Shown in pieces: positions 24,803 to 36,372 of a stretch of DNA of 64,000 nucleotides. Source of the stretch: Sipunculus nudus (taxonomy: Eukaryota; Annelida; Sipuncula; Golfingiida; Sipunculidae); contig CM049322.1 of the NCBI GenBank assembly GCA_026874595.1, positions 36,141,840 to 36,205,839 on the forward strand, in the 5' to 3' direction. The notes under the pieces are model-generated. The model was given only the letters and a program-made list of their open reading frames with translations, was not told the DNA's origin and ran no database searches. The stretch's first letter is position 1. Each line of letters opens with the position of its first letter. The position numbers were made by a program, and so were the translations under genes.

Positions 24803-25880
24803 CGAGAAAAAACAAGGTTGCTTGACCATATATATTTTACAGTGAATTTGCTTAAAGACATCCAGAAATATTTTCATGAAATATAAACGTATTTATATTG
24901 CTTTTGGTAAATTGTTTGAATAATTTGAACTCTTTGGAATCCATGGTATTGTGAGTGCCATCGATTTGGATTAAGTTTTTTTCTCAGTGATATTGTATAT
25001 TAGGTGGTATTTAATTCTGAAACCGCTGCCTTGTTCAGTGCATTCATTGGTTTGCATTTTGAATGTATTGAATCTATTCTTTTATTCTCGAGGACTTTAA
25101 CAGTATTGTCTTGCAAATTCCAAGGTATTCTAATATTATCCATAAGTACTGAGACGTTAACGGATGGTATTATGGTGTATTTTGAGGTACCTCAAAGGTA
25201 AGCTGACTAGAGCGGTTCTTCTGGGATGTAAGGTGTTGTTATTGGGTATAAGAAATGTAATTCTAATAACACTGCATGTATCCCTGGTAGAATATCAAAG
25301 CTATTGGGATGGTGTGTTACTTATATGACTTAAGGTATTTAAACAAAGGGATTCAACAAAACATTGCAAAATTAACAAAAACGAAACCCCTTCTTTATTA
25401 ATAACATGAGATTCACCAAAACCTGGACCCGAATACAGAAAAAAACTTAGGCAACTTTTCCTCTGAGAATGGAGGATTTTTTTTTTCAATTGGAAGTGAT
25501 TCATAATGTGAAACAGCAGGGGTTGATATCGAAAGACCGAAACGTGGCATTGTGGTACTTAAACATTCATATTTGTATCCACTTTTTTATTCAAACGTTT
25601 ATCCGTGGCACACAAATCCAGTGTTCAATCCGCTTCTCGAAAAAAGCAAGCTTCAATGGCGAGAAATTTGTTGTTGTAGTGTTAAAAGAACAAAATTTTT
25701 CTAATTTTCATCGGTACCAGAGGAGGTCTTTTCTTGACAGAAAACGAACTCTTAATGTCACTACGCCTGACGTGACGTGACCTTGCCTCACACAAATATT
25801 GATGACGCCACACCGCCTTACAAAAATAAGTGCCGTCGCTGAACCTCACAAAGAAAGCGGTCACACCAAAACTTGTGACA

Positions 25881-26432
25881 TCATTCCGCCTCACAAATAT
25901 AGTAATGCCGATTCGGTATGCATGACGTGTCGTACCACGTTCCGGCTTGCAGCGTTATACAAGGTTTCGTTCGGGACGCTTGACTGATCTTTAGCCTACG
26001 ATTTGCAGGTCATATCCTCCATGGCGCCTGGTTTGAGTAACCAACCGTGATCTACATTAGCCGGGATTAGGAAAATGGGACCGTCCATTAGAATGATATT
26101 AAAGTGAAAATAAAACAGTACTAAATTACATTATACATGTACTCACTATTCTGACCTGTCAATTAACACCTACCAGTATTATCACTGAGTTTAACGATAA
26201 CGCATTAAAGCCCGGATGTATATTCCAGGAAGAGATTAACATATTGTGTTAACACTTCATGGCCTCGATAAAAAGTACGTAAGTGGTAACATGGCCATTG
26301 TAATTTTTATCCTTTAATTATCTTACATTAATTCCTGGGAAAGAGCTTGCTTGCCATCAAACGTCCCTATATTAAAAAATAGATAGAAATATCTGCAATC
26401 AGGCAGTTCTACAAATCCATGTGGCATTTTTA
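25881..26432 (-). pseudogene. PAN-CTLD pseudogene lacking exon 2, left arm
   Basis: The exon 1 relic (about 26,432-26,148) reads TFDGKQALSQELM then stop. In shifted frames it continues with YNGHVTTYVLF and CVIVKLSDNTGRC, matching the PAN exon of the intact gene, and it keeps a GTGAGT donor. The terminal CTLD exon relic (about 26,095-25,881) has GWLLKPGAMEDMT, an in-frame stop, then in another frame GTWYDTSC and YYICEAE with a stop. Only about 50 bases separate the two, so exon 2 is gone. The mirrored copy is at 28,249-28,801. Confidence 0.7.
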
Positions 26433-27037
26433 ATTTACTAAATGCAAATTCTTGTGAATCCAGTCTTTAGATTTTGAAGGCTATTATCTGACCTTATTGA
26501 TCATTTTGAAGCATATCATATATTTCTTTATCAGAAATGTCCATATACAATTACTTCACAGTAACTAATTCAATATGGATTTTATGTGCTACAACGAATT
26601 GTATTTTAACTATATGAAGATTAAAAAATGTGCGTGGATAACGCAGACTACAAAAGGTATGTAATCACATAAAATCGCCTCTTGCATGATATTACATGCA
26701 TGATTTTATCCAGTGCTAGACGACAAAACTATCTATTACATCTTCATGACTCTTAATTTATACATTTTATGTTATAGTGGATCCTTCAAAAACGGGATTC
26801 CAGACATTGAATGAGTAGTATACCGGACGGTCACTAACTTAACTACAAGATTTCCCTAAGTACCGGTACATATCAAATGGGAAGGATAGAAATATAACCG
26901 AACTATAAAGTTGAACGATGCAAATGTATCCTTAACTTTACTGTTTACTTATTCCATATAATATTGCCATACTGCTATCCTCATATTATTACCATTTATA
27001 AAGTATAATGTATTATTATTGTGCTTTTTTGTTTTAG

Positions 27038-27264
27038 GGTTGCATAATGAGACATTTTGGACAAGTGCTCTTCTAAATGATGCCACAGTATCCCACCGAT
27101 GGATTGTCGACACCCCGAGTATTATTTTGATGACCTTTCCCATTTTGGCTGATGAGCAGCCTAGCGTCCCCAAGAAGTACTGTATTATCCCGCATAGAGG
27201 CTTATGGTACGATGCTGAATTCGGCACCAAACATTATCACTTTATCTGCGAAGCTGAGAAATGA
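27038..27264 (+). CDS. Intact CTLD terminal exon in the palindrome spacer
   Basis: The acceptor TTGTTTTAG precedes a 227-nt exon in phase 1, as in the intact lectin gene. It reads GLHNETFWTSALLND, HRWIVDTP, ADEQPSVPKKYC, LWYDAEFG and YHFICEAEK, then TGA. All features of a CTLD C-terminal half are present: the WTS start, a tryptophan core, two cysteines and the F-I-C-E end. No CTLD first-half exon or PAN exon is visible upstream on this strand, because the left arm holds only minus-strand lectin relics. It is either an orphan exon or the last exon of a rearranged gene. Confidence 0.65.
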
Positions 27265-27419
27265 TAACATTAGATCCAAAGTCTAATTGTCGTTTTGACA
27301 TATAAATATACATACATCCTTCCTCTCTTTGATAAAAATAGTATAAAACATAGTATAAAAATAGCAGAGCATGTCTAATGTAGCTTCTTGCTGTCTATCC
27401 TTTCGGTGAAACGAGTGCT

Positions 27420-27743
27420 ATGATCAGAAGCACGTTATTTTTCTTTTGGATAGCAGTAGTAGAACAATGCGGATATTGCAACTTTGATAGCTCCCTTTCT
27501 AAGATTCATCCTTCTAAACAGCAGTGCCGTCCGTTTCGTTTAGGTTGGATATATACGAAATCTTCATATAGTCAAAATACAATTCGTTCTACATTGTGTC
27601 CCTTTCATCCGTATCAAGACGTTCTCCTCGACGATCATTATCGGAAGCTCTTTTCGCCTGCTTTGTCAATGTTCTCCAGTATAAGGCAGACCTGTGTCCG
27701 GCTAGGTTTCAACCCTTTGATTGCCATAGAAGCTTTAGTCTAG
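27420..27743 (+). CDS. Hypothetical ORF with signal-peptide-like start
   Basis: A 107-codon frame begins MIRSTLFFFWIAVVEQCG, a plausible secretion signal, and has scattered cysteines. In an overlapping frame from about 27,650, ACFVNVLQYKADLCPARF faintly resembles the PAN cysteine spacing of the lectin gene. It might be exon 1 of a former lectin copy, but the similarity is too weak to assert. Confidence 0.2.
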   Translation: MIRSTLFFFWIAVVEQCGYCNFDSSLSKIHPSKQQCRPFRLGWIYTKSSYSQNTIRSTLCPFHPYQDVLLDDHYRKLFSPALSMFSSIRQTCVRLGFNPLIAIEALV

Positions 27744-28248
27744 TGCCAAAAGGAGCTTTTCGTACATTTGCAGATCATATAAACATGGAACATTTATCTT
27801 ATCAACTGATTTTTAAAGGACTATAAATAACTTGAGATAACAAGTACTGGCAGAAACGTAAAAGGGAACTTTCCTGGACGGACAGCGAATTTTTATATCA
27901 TAAGGATATTAAGTAGCATGTAGTTTTATCAATCTTTCTGGGTTTTCTGTTTCTGGTACTATTTAATGTGTCATGGTCAGCTGAGGGGTAATATTTTACT
28001 AACAAACTGCTTGTAATGAGTTTCCTGGAACTAACATTGTTAACTATAGACCGATCGTCTCCTCCTGGGAAAAAGTCAATACAGCATATGTAGCACATAA
28101 AATCCATATTGAATTAGTTACTGTGAAGTAATTGTATATGGACATTTCTGATAAAGAAATATATGATATGCTTCAAAATGATCAATAAGGTCAGATAATA
28201 GCCTTCAAAATCTAAAGATTGGATTCACAAGAATTTGCATTTAGTAAA

Positions 28249-28801
28249 TTAAAAATGCCACATGGATTTGTAGAACTGCCTGATTGCAGATATTTCTATC
28301 TATTTTTTAATATAGGGACGTTTGATGGCAAGCAAGTTCTTTCCCAGGAATTAATGTAAGATGATTAAAGGATAAAAATTACAATGGCCATGTTACCACT
28401 TACGTACTTTTTATCGAGGCCATGAAGTGTTAACACAATATGTTAATCTCTTCCTGGAATATACATCCGGGCTTTAATGCGTTATCGTTAAACTCAGTGA
28501 TAATACTGGTAGGTGTTAATTGACAGGTCAGAATAGTGAGTACATGTATAATGTAATTTAGTACTGTTTTATTTTCACTTTAATATCATTCTAATGGACG
28601 GTCCCATTTTCCTAATCCCGGCTAATGTAGATCACGGTTGGTTACTCAAACCAGGCGCCATGGAGGATATGACCTGCAAATCGTAGGCTAAAGATCAGTC
28701 AAGCGTCCCGAACGAAACCTTGTATAACGCTGCAAGCCGGAACGTGGTACGACACGTCATGCATACCGAATCGGCATTACTATATCTGTGAGGCGAAATG
28801 A
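28249..28801 (+). pseudogene. PAN-CTLD pseudogene lacking exon 2, right arm
   Basis: Mirror of 25,881-26,432. The exon 1 relic is at about 28,255-28,535 and ends at a GTGAGT donor. The terminal exon relic is at about 28,585-28,801, with an in-frame TAG after MEDMTCKS and an intact-looking end LQAGTWYDTSCIPNRHYY, then ICEAK and TGA, in another frame. It has the same lesions as the left copy, so it was a pseudogene before the inverted duplication. Confidence 0.7.
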
Positions 28802-29793
28802 TGTCACAAGTTTTGGTGTGACCGCTTTCTTTGTGAGGCTCAGTGACGGCACTTATTTTTGTAAGGCGGTGTGGCGTCATCAATATTTGTGTGAGGCAAG
28901 GTCACGTCACGTCAGGCGTAGTGACATTAAGAGTTCGTTTTCTGTCAAGAAAAGACCTCCTCTGGTACCGATGAAAATTAGAATAATTTTGTTCCTTTTA
29001 AACTACAACAACAAATTTCTCGCCATTGAAGCTTGCTTTTTTTCGAGAAGCGGATTGAACACTGGATTTGTGTGCCACGGATAAACGTTTGAATAAAAAA
29101 GTGGATACAAAAATGAATGTTTAAGTACCACAATGCCACGTTTCGGTCTTTCGATATCAACCCCTGCTGTTTCACATTATGAATCACTTCCAATTGAAAA
29201 AAAAAATCCTTTATTCTCAGAGGAAAAGTTGCCTAAGTTTTTTTCTGTATTCGGGTCCAGGTTTTGGTGAATCTCATGTTATTAATAAAGAAGGGGTTTC
29301 GTTTTTTGTTCATTTTGCAATGTTTTGTTGAATCCCTTTGTTAAAATACCTTAAGTCATATTAGTAACACACCATCCCAATAGCTTTGATATTCTACCAG
29401 GGATACATGCAGTGTTATTAGAATTACATTTCTTATACCCAATAACAACACCTTACATCCCAGAAGAATACCTTGGAATTTGCAAGACAATACTGTTAAA
29501 GTCCTCGAGAATAAAAGAACAGATTCAATACATTCAAAATGCAAACCAATGAATGCACTGAACAAGGCAGCGGTTTCAGAATTAAATACCACCTAATATA
29601 CAATATCACTGAGAAAAAAACTTAATCCAAATCGATGGCACTCACAATACCATGCATTCCAAAGAGTTCAAATTATTCAAACAATTTACCAAAAGCAATA
29701 TAAATACGTTTATATTTCATGAAAATATTTCTGGATGTCTTTAAGCAAATTCACTGTAAAATATATATGGTCAAGCAGCCTTGTTTTTTCTCG

Positions 29794-29975
29794 GAATTGA
29801 GAACAGAACATTGTGGCCAAGTGCTGTCTTTTCTGTGCCAAATGGGGAGCACCACTGGATCCTCCCAACATGCAAGCACGTACCTAGCGTCCCAAAGAAA
29901 AACTGCCTCAAGCTGCGAAATCGTGTTTGGTACGACGCCGCTTGCTCTCTTAAGCGTCACCACCTTTTCTCTTAG
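29794..29975 (+). pseudogene. CTLD terminal-exon fossil, right arm
   Basis: Mirror of 24,621-24,802. It keeps a cysteine (AACSLKRHH) that the left copy has as serine, so the right copy is closer to the ancestral CTLD. It has the same lost acceptor (CG for AG) and the same missing YICE end. Confidence 0.7.
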
Positions 29976-31887
29976 GTCTTGTTATGTCATAATATTACCT
30001 ATACACTGGGTCCTCATATTTGAGAGGCTTACTGACGGCATAATTGCAGCAAAGAAAAGACATTAATGTGGATAAACATTATTCATTTTGGACGGTATAT
30101 AAGCTTAAATAAAGTATTTTAAATGTTCAAGTAAGGCTGTGAAAAAGTTGTTCATGAAAACCTTCTTTTAGTCAAGACCATTTAGTGATATGTGAATTGA
30201 AGAAAGAGTATTAAATGCAAGTAATCTAGTTTAATAAAGGGTGTTAATTGTTAAATGTTAAGTAAACTAGTTTAATAAACAGTTAACAGTTTGTCATTTT
30301 CAAAAGCTAGGTAGTCATTTTCAAGGGTTTCCTATTTTAGTATATTGCTTGCGCATTTGACAGGTAAATAGGTGACAGATGACAGTCGCCCTTTTTGACA
30401 GGAGTGTCATTTCGACGCTACTCGTCCGTTTTGACAACCTGTAAACCCTCCTATTTGTTTAGACGATTCTTTTAATCATCTTTTAGTGTACAATTTTAAG
30501 ACAGGGAGTGATAAAAAGCCTTTTTGGGGTCTTGCGTCTACTCTGTCAACTGTCCCTTAGAGTATAGTGTCCAAGGAAACTACTTGTTCGTTCACAATTT
30601 TATCAAGGAACTTGCGTTTTGTTTTATTTATTAAGGAATTTTAATCAATACGTGTCAAGAAGGGTTCTGAATTGTCTATTAATATTTATATGTATTATTC
30701 CCATCAATTGAACAAAATCGTCCTGATAGAAACCCTTAACCAAACAAAAGCTACAAGACTTCAATGTTCTAGTAAAAAGAAGGAAGAGATAGCATTAATA
30801 GACAAGGTAGATGGAGTAGTTATGCCGCTTTAGTTTACACGAAATACCTTGACATCAAGGCAAAATATAAACTTGTCTTGAAAAAAAGTTTATTCCTGGA
30901 ATATGCAGCTAAAGTGTTCATCCGAGGTCAACCGATGATTGTTTAATTTGTTTGAAAGGGTCATTTTTTTATTAAATAAAATCCATGTGACCCACGGCCC
31001 CATTTGATAATCAATGTTCCACAAAGAGAGAGCAATATTCCACGTCCATGCAAATCGTAAAAGCAGATGAATGATGAGTTTTCAACATAACCTACTAAGA
31101 TTATTAAAACTATATTTTCGCCTTCTTTTACCATATTTATGCTTTACAATGCATATGTTTTAATGAATTTTAGGTACTTCCTGTCATGAAATTTTTAAGA
31201 AAGTCTCTCTTACTCATGTAAGTGCTTGTCAGTTTAAAACGTGGAAACCATTTAACCCGAGGTAGTTGGTTGCTGATATGAAGACGCGTAAAGCTTACTT
31301 ACTGCAATACTCGCTTTGTAAAAAAACTTTTGCAACCAGATGTCCTTGTTGAATGTGTTAGAATATATTGTCGGATCTTCTCATGATGCGTACACGTAAA
31401 TATAAAGGAACCGAATAACCTGTGTACTCTGGGATGATGTTTTCTATTTTTATTAATGAGACAAGAAATTATCTTTAGCTAATGAACGTCAGAATAGGCT
31501 CTTTTAAGGTATTGACTAAATAAATAGTGCACAGGGCTCAGTTTTTGTTAAGTAAAAGAGGTCACCTTCCGTAAAGATTTCGCCGTATATTGTAGATAAA
31601 ATTTGTTGTCCTTTCAGATGTCGTAACAAGTGTTACCGTCATGGTTGCTGCTCTGCATTTGAACATATAAATGGCCAAATATGGCAATATAACAGCAATT
31701 TGTGAATGTAAAAGAAGAAGTATTAACATTTATATTCCAGGGACCATTGCGTTATCAGTGACTTTTATATATCGTTATATTTTCGTATTTTTATTATTTC
31801 CTTAATTGTACGTAGCTAGATAATTCATATGTACAGGAAAACCTCGCCTAACGCCAAGCCTGGTTCGGCAAAGCGAACACTTCTAAA

Positions 31888-31965
31888 CTTCTAAAAGAGG
31901 ACTCTGGTGAATTATACTGTTATAATGACGACAGTTGGCCGTACACGAGTAAGAATCCTGTGCCA
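31888..31965 (+). pseudogene. Possible Ig-domain fragment with DSGELYC motif (right arm)
   Basis: The KLLKEDSGELYCYNDD segment sits immediately inside the deletion junction of the right arm. The sequence coding further upstream in unit B is absent here. Confidence 0.35.
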
Positions 31966-32996
31966 CAAACATACCGTTTGTGAAAATTATGGAACAATAC
32001 ATGCTGACGTGACGTTTCTAGTTATAAAAATAAACACGTGTTCATTTATCTTATGCCTCATATTTTAGCACAAAGGTCATACAGTAATGAGTATAAGGTT
32101 GAACGTTTCCATTTAGTGAGCAGCTGTTACACGATGTAGTTGCTTAGATTAGCAGTAAGACTGTGTGACAGGAGAGCGACTCGAGAGAGTGTATTTGCCC
32201 CTTCCACAAATCCCTTCACATCTGATTGCTTGCACGCGCCATGCAGTCTCCGAACAGCGGTTTCCTCCGACATTGACAAGTGGCTGTCATCTGTCAAGTA
32301 AGAATTCGGGAATAAATTTAGTTTTTAAACTATCAGAATCAAATGAAAATTATTCTAACTGATATATTATGAAAGATAATTCGATGAATAATGAGGAAAC
32401 GTGACTGTTATTCCTGGTTGTAGGCTAAAGGTATTGACTATAGACACATATGCTGCAAATCAAACAAATATACTCGGAATTGATTTTTTTGCCGATTTTC
32501 TAAGAATAAGATATCAGTCACATACCTTATCATCAAATCGATCTTTTTCAATAACTTAATTTACTAAAGCATTGTGGTTTTAATGTACGCATGGAGAAAT
32601 TTGTTTTCTTTTTCTTTTTGCTTTAAATTTAAATATGTTATGAAATGATTTCTTCATAAAGATCATGATTTTGTCTGACAAAATTAAAAAAAATTGAAGA
32701 TGAGAAAATAAAGATAAATGATAAAAGAAAATCTTTTGGAGTTATTGTTATGTAGATTAAGACATCAGTATCAAATTCTCTCCAGATGTTACAATTTACA
32801 CTTGTTACATATGAAGATAAGTCGATCGATATATATGCTAAAGGGTGCAACATTTTATAAGGTTTACACCTCATATTTAATTATTCTTTATGGGATCTTT
32901 GATGAATATCAAATTAATTATGATCACGGAACTGAAGCCAGGGTCCAAACGATTATGATATCCTAACTTCTAGGTAAAAAATTTAGGAACAGAATC

Positions 32997-33308
32997 TCAT
33001 TTATTCTTAGAGCTGCTTAAATGTATAACAACATTTGTAGACTGGCGCAAATAAAAAGACTGTAATGTCCTCAGGTAGAAGGCAAACATAGGTGTATACA
33101 TTTCGCTGATGTTACTCCTTTCAGTAGTATAACACCTAATTGTATTGTTTGATCGAAGCACGGCCCACCTGATATGATTTGCAAAATGCAGGCTTGTGTC
33201 ATTAATAATTAAAGCTTCCACTTTCGTTGCCACTGAACGCATACTTTCAATTAAAATCATTCTCAAATTATTTAGCTCACCTGGCGAAAAATTAATAGAT
33301 TTATACAT
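32997..33308 (-). CDS. Unknown 103-residue ORF, right-arm copy
   Basis: Mirror of 18,636-18,947. The only amino-acid difference is NNTIRCY against NNAIRCY. No function is recognised. Confidence 0.35.
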   Translation of the reverse strand: MYKSINFSPGELNNLRMILIESMRSVATKVEALIINDTSLHFANHIRWAVLRSNNTIRCYTTERSNISEMYTPMFAFYLRTLQSFYLRQSTNVVIHLSSSKNK

Positions 33309-33855
33309 ATATATTTATCAATAAAGACACACGTATATATATAGTAAGCTCTGTTTGAGTATGAACCACTCCATTAAATAATTTAGTTTAATGGTATTTA
33401 TTCTAAATGACTTAAATCTTCATTTTAAGGTTTCAATGACTTTTATTAAACATGAATATTGATTATGTTATGTCCATGGAAGCGTGACGAGCATAGAATA
33501 GCGTGTAACACCACAAAACACAAGGCAAACATGCAGATGGAAAACACAAACTTGAAAGGCCATCGTCCCATACACCTGTAGCTCCACTGAAATGTACCAA
33601 TGGTTGCAATGCAACCTTTTAAGACGATCGAATTTAACTCACTTTCTTTGTTCGTGACGCAGTATCCCCATTTAAATATCAGGACATTTTAAAATGATTC
33701 TCATATCAATATTAACAGTCTATTTTTTACAAAAGTAATATAAAATATATTATGTATCATAACATTCGTCGAAGTATGTCTATGCGACACTTGATTGTGT
33801 CCATTGCGCTTTTCATAAACTTTGTTTCTCACCTCATTAGATAATTTATTCCAAA

Positions 33856-33898
<43 letters not shown>

Positions 33899-33984
33899 CA
33901 CACTGAAAACTAAATTAACATTTATAGAACAGAATGCTACATCGTTTGCCTGTAAAATTAGAGGGAGGCTGGTAAACATCTTGC

Positions 33985-34555
33985 GCATGCGTACTTAGCC
34001 AGGAGGTGTTTCGCCCTGTGTCTTCATGTGCTCGCGAGTTCGTTTAGTGTTGACAATAGGGGTCTGTATATTGTGAAGAATTTCTCTTCCAGGCAGAGAT
34101 TAAAGGATTTGTTAGTCGTGGAGTATGGTTTTGCTTTGCTTATAATCTTCCATTGTATTGAGTGTTGCACATGGTTGCCTTGCAGTCTCCAAATGTATTT
34201 GCTGAGATGTGTACTGTTACGTTTGTTTACATTCCTGAAGCTTGAGACGTGGGCATTGTACCGCGTTTTAAAAGTATTTCTGTCAGTCCTATGTATGTTT
34301 CTGGTCTCAGGTTGTCCTTGCGTGTCACAGTAGCCTGGTATAGCCAACATTTGTCTTTACTAAACAAAAGGAACGAACTCGCGAGCATATGCAGACACCG
34401 GGCGAAACACCTCCTGGCTAACTACGCATGCGCCAGATCAAACATTCGAAAAAAAATCTTAATACCTGGCCCACTTCATGATGGGTTTCCGAAGAGTGAG
34501 GACGTACGGCCCTTGCGAAACAACGTTGTAAAACCCATGTAGGTTAAAGTCTTGA
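33985..34555 (-). mobile_element. Penelope-like GIY-YIG fragment, head-to-head (right arm)
   Basis: The minus-strand frame from about 34,350 reads NTFKTRYNAHVSSF, YIWRLQGNHVQHS and FNLCLEEKFFTIYRPLL. To its right, 34,340-34,555 is the plus-oriented 3' end, reading CRHRAKHLLANYACARSN. This copy keeps the CLEEK part of the zinc-binding tail that unit B has lost. Confidence 0.75.
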
Positions 34556-35357
34556 ACTATACATATATATATAATATATATATATATAAAGATTAGGGGT
34601 CCTAGGATGGTATTCTTTGCTAATTAGCTTCAGCGTTCATGAACAATGATTAATCACGTTTAATCACTACACGGCATTTAGTTTATGGATAACAGATTTA
34701 TATATAACGGATATATTATATTAATCATTAGATCTACATTATTAATATATATCCATATTTTCCTAGCTATGTCTTTATGATTCTCTTTTACAGATCGTAT
34801 GGCCAGTGTTTTTGGCAAAGATCATGATACTCATTGTGATATTACGGTCACCACTAATTTTGACTCCTTAAAGAATGGAGCAAAAACGCTGGGGTTATAA
34901 CAGTAAATTCCTTTTAAATGGTCCGTTATTGTCCTTTACAATTCCGACTACACTGTGTCCCAAATGTTTATCAGGCACACATAGGGCTTATTATATATCC
35001 TTACACGAAAAACGCGTTAGACGATATAAAGTTCAGGAAGTATGAAAAAAATTGTTTGCTATAATTTTTTAATCATTACTTTGGATGTTGAATTGATTAT
35101 ATGTTGCTGTGGTTATCTTGCATTAACATATTCGTCAACCTTATAACGTTTCTTTTTATCAATCGGGGTCTCACTATATAAGGAACAGGTTTTTATTAAC
35201 GTACAATATATTTTTCTTGAATAACTTTGAATACAAATATTTGTTTCTTAATATTATAAGCTTATATATATATATAAGTATCTTTGATTTGGACTACTAA
35301 TTCCTTTGACAACGGCTCAGTGTTATATACTATTGTAAAGATAGCAAGAACAAATAT

Positions 35358-35391
<34 letters not shown>

Positions 35392-36372
35392 TCACTTGTT
35401 ATTCGACATTTTATCACGTATATAATTAGAATATGATATTATTGACTTAAGAATAAAGATATTACCGACAAGCATCAATAAACTTGCTTCAAAATACCAG
35501 AATTTAGTGTTCTGAATTACGTTGAAATATGCAAGGTATGTAAAGCGTGTAAAGAGTACTATCGGTAAATTCAGACTAACTCTTATTATTCATATACAAT
35601 CCCCTCTTTCGCCCTTTTTCTCTCTCTAATATATGTTTATATAAATATAAAAATGTTTTGTCTGTAGTTTATCATACCAAAAGGTTAACTTTCCTTAAAA
35701 ATTTTTTCAGCCACATCTTCACTGTCATCGTGAAATATTCTTCTGAATCCAAAAGCCTAAGGCTTGGCTATTATTTTTAAACATTTATAAGTACAGAAAT
35801 ACCCGCCCCTCGGTAATATGAATAGCAGAATAAAATAAAATATAATTTAGATTTTGGTAACAGTTGGATGATTATTGTGTTTAGCTTTATTTGACAGATT
35901 TGTTTTAAGATATATATTTTATGTTATACATAATAATTTAACTGTTCATCTAGGCACCAATGATCCCCGCCCTGGACCTTATAATCACACCAACAAAAAT
36001 ACCTTACCATGTTACGACAATTTAAATGAAAATTCATTTGTTTTTAATATTTTATAGATTCTTTAAGTGTTTGAGTTGCCTGCATAAAAATGTAATGATT
36101 CGCTTATCCAAGGTACGATAAAAGTTTGAGCTGAGACAAAAATGTTCTCAGAAAATCATTTAGAATAATTAGAAAGAATACCTATACCTATCTACATATA
36201 TATTTTCAACACAAGGTGGGTTTTCATGTGTTGGCGTATATCCATTAATTGAGGATTCAAGTTCGTATGTATGTGTATGTGCGTGAACTGGCAGATTTAA
36301 ATAGTTATTTCTTTGGATCGAGCGGTGTCGTTATTTTAACTAGAGTCCTCGATTTCACGCAGACCCTATGTG

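Larger units (their letters stand above)
15230..26592. repeat. Left arm of the large palindrome
   Basis: The reverse complement of this arm runs from 28,090 to about 36,372. Inner border: TTTATGTGCTAC at 26,581-26,592 mirrors GTAGCACATAAA at 28,090. Outer border: the segment around CGCTCGATCCAAAGAAATAA (15,270s) mirrors 36,310-36,330. The arm is about 11.4 kb against 8.3 kb on the right. The difference comes mainly from a LINE insertion (22,416-24,371), a MITE (16,420-16,858) and an approximately 0.9 kb segment missing on the right. Confidence 0.92.
26593..28089. other. Unique spacer at the palindrome centre
   Basis: These 1,497 bases lie between the arms and are not mirrored. They contain an intact CTLD terminal exon (27,038-27,264) and an open frame with a signal-peptide-like start (27,420-27,743). 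The first 430 bases show no gene. Confidence 0.85.
28090..36372. repeat. Right arm of the large palindrome
   Basis: Inverted copy of 15,230-26,592. It lacks the LINE and the MITE, carries a 159-bp segment (30,225-30,383) where the left arm has the LINE, and lacks the segment equivalent to about 20,035-20,925 (junction near 31,880). Identity to the left arm is uneven: one base difference in the 312-bp ORF at 33.0-33.3 kb, but about 3% in the CTLD relic at 29.8 kb (hand counts). Confidence 0.92.

Noticed and set aside
29460-29600. CTLD first-half exon upstream of the 29.8 kb fossil (NECTEQGSGF)
   Set aside because: One cysteine-glycine coincidence with stops around it and no W-x-x-A motif; too weak to annotate.
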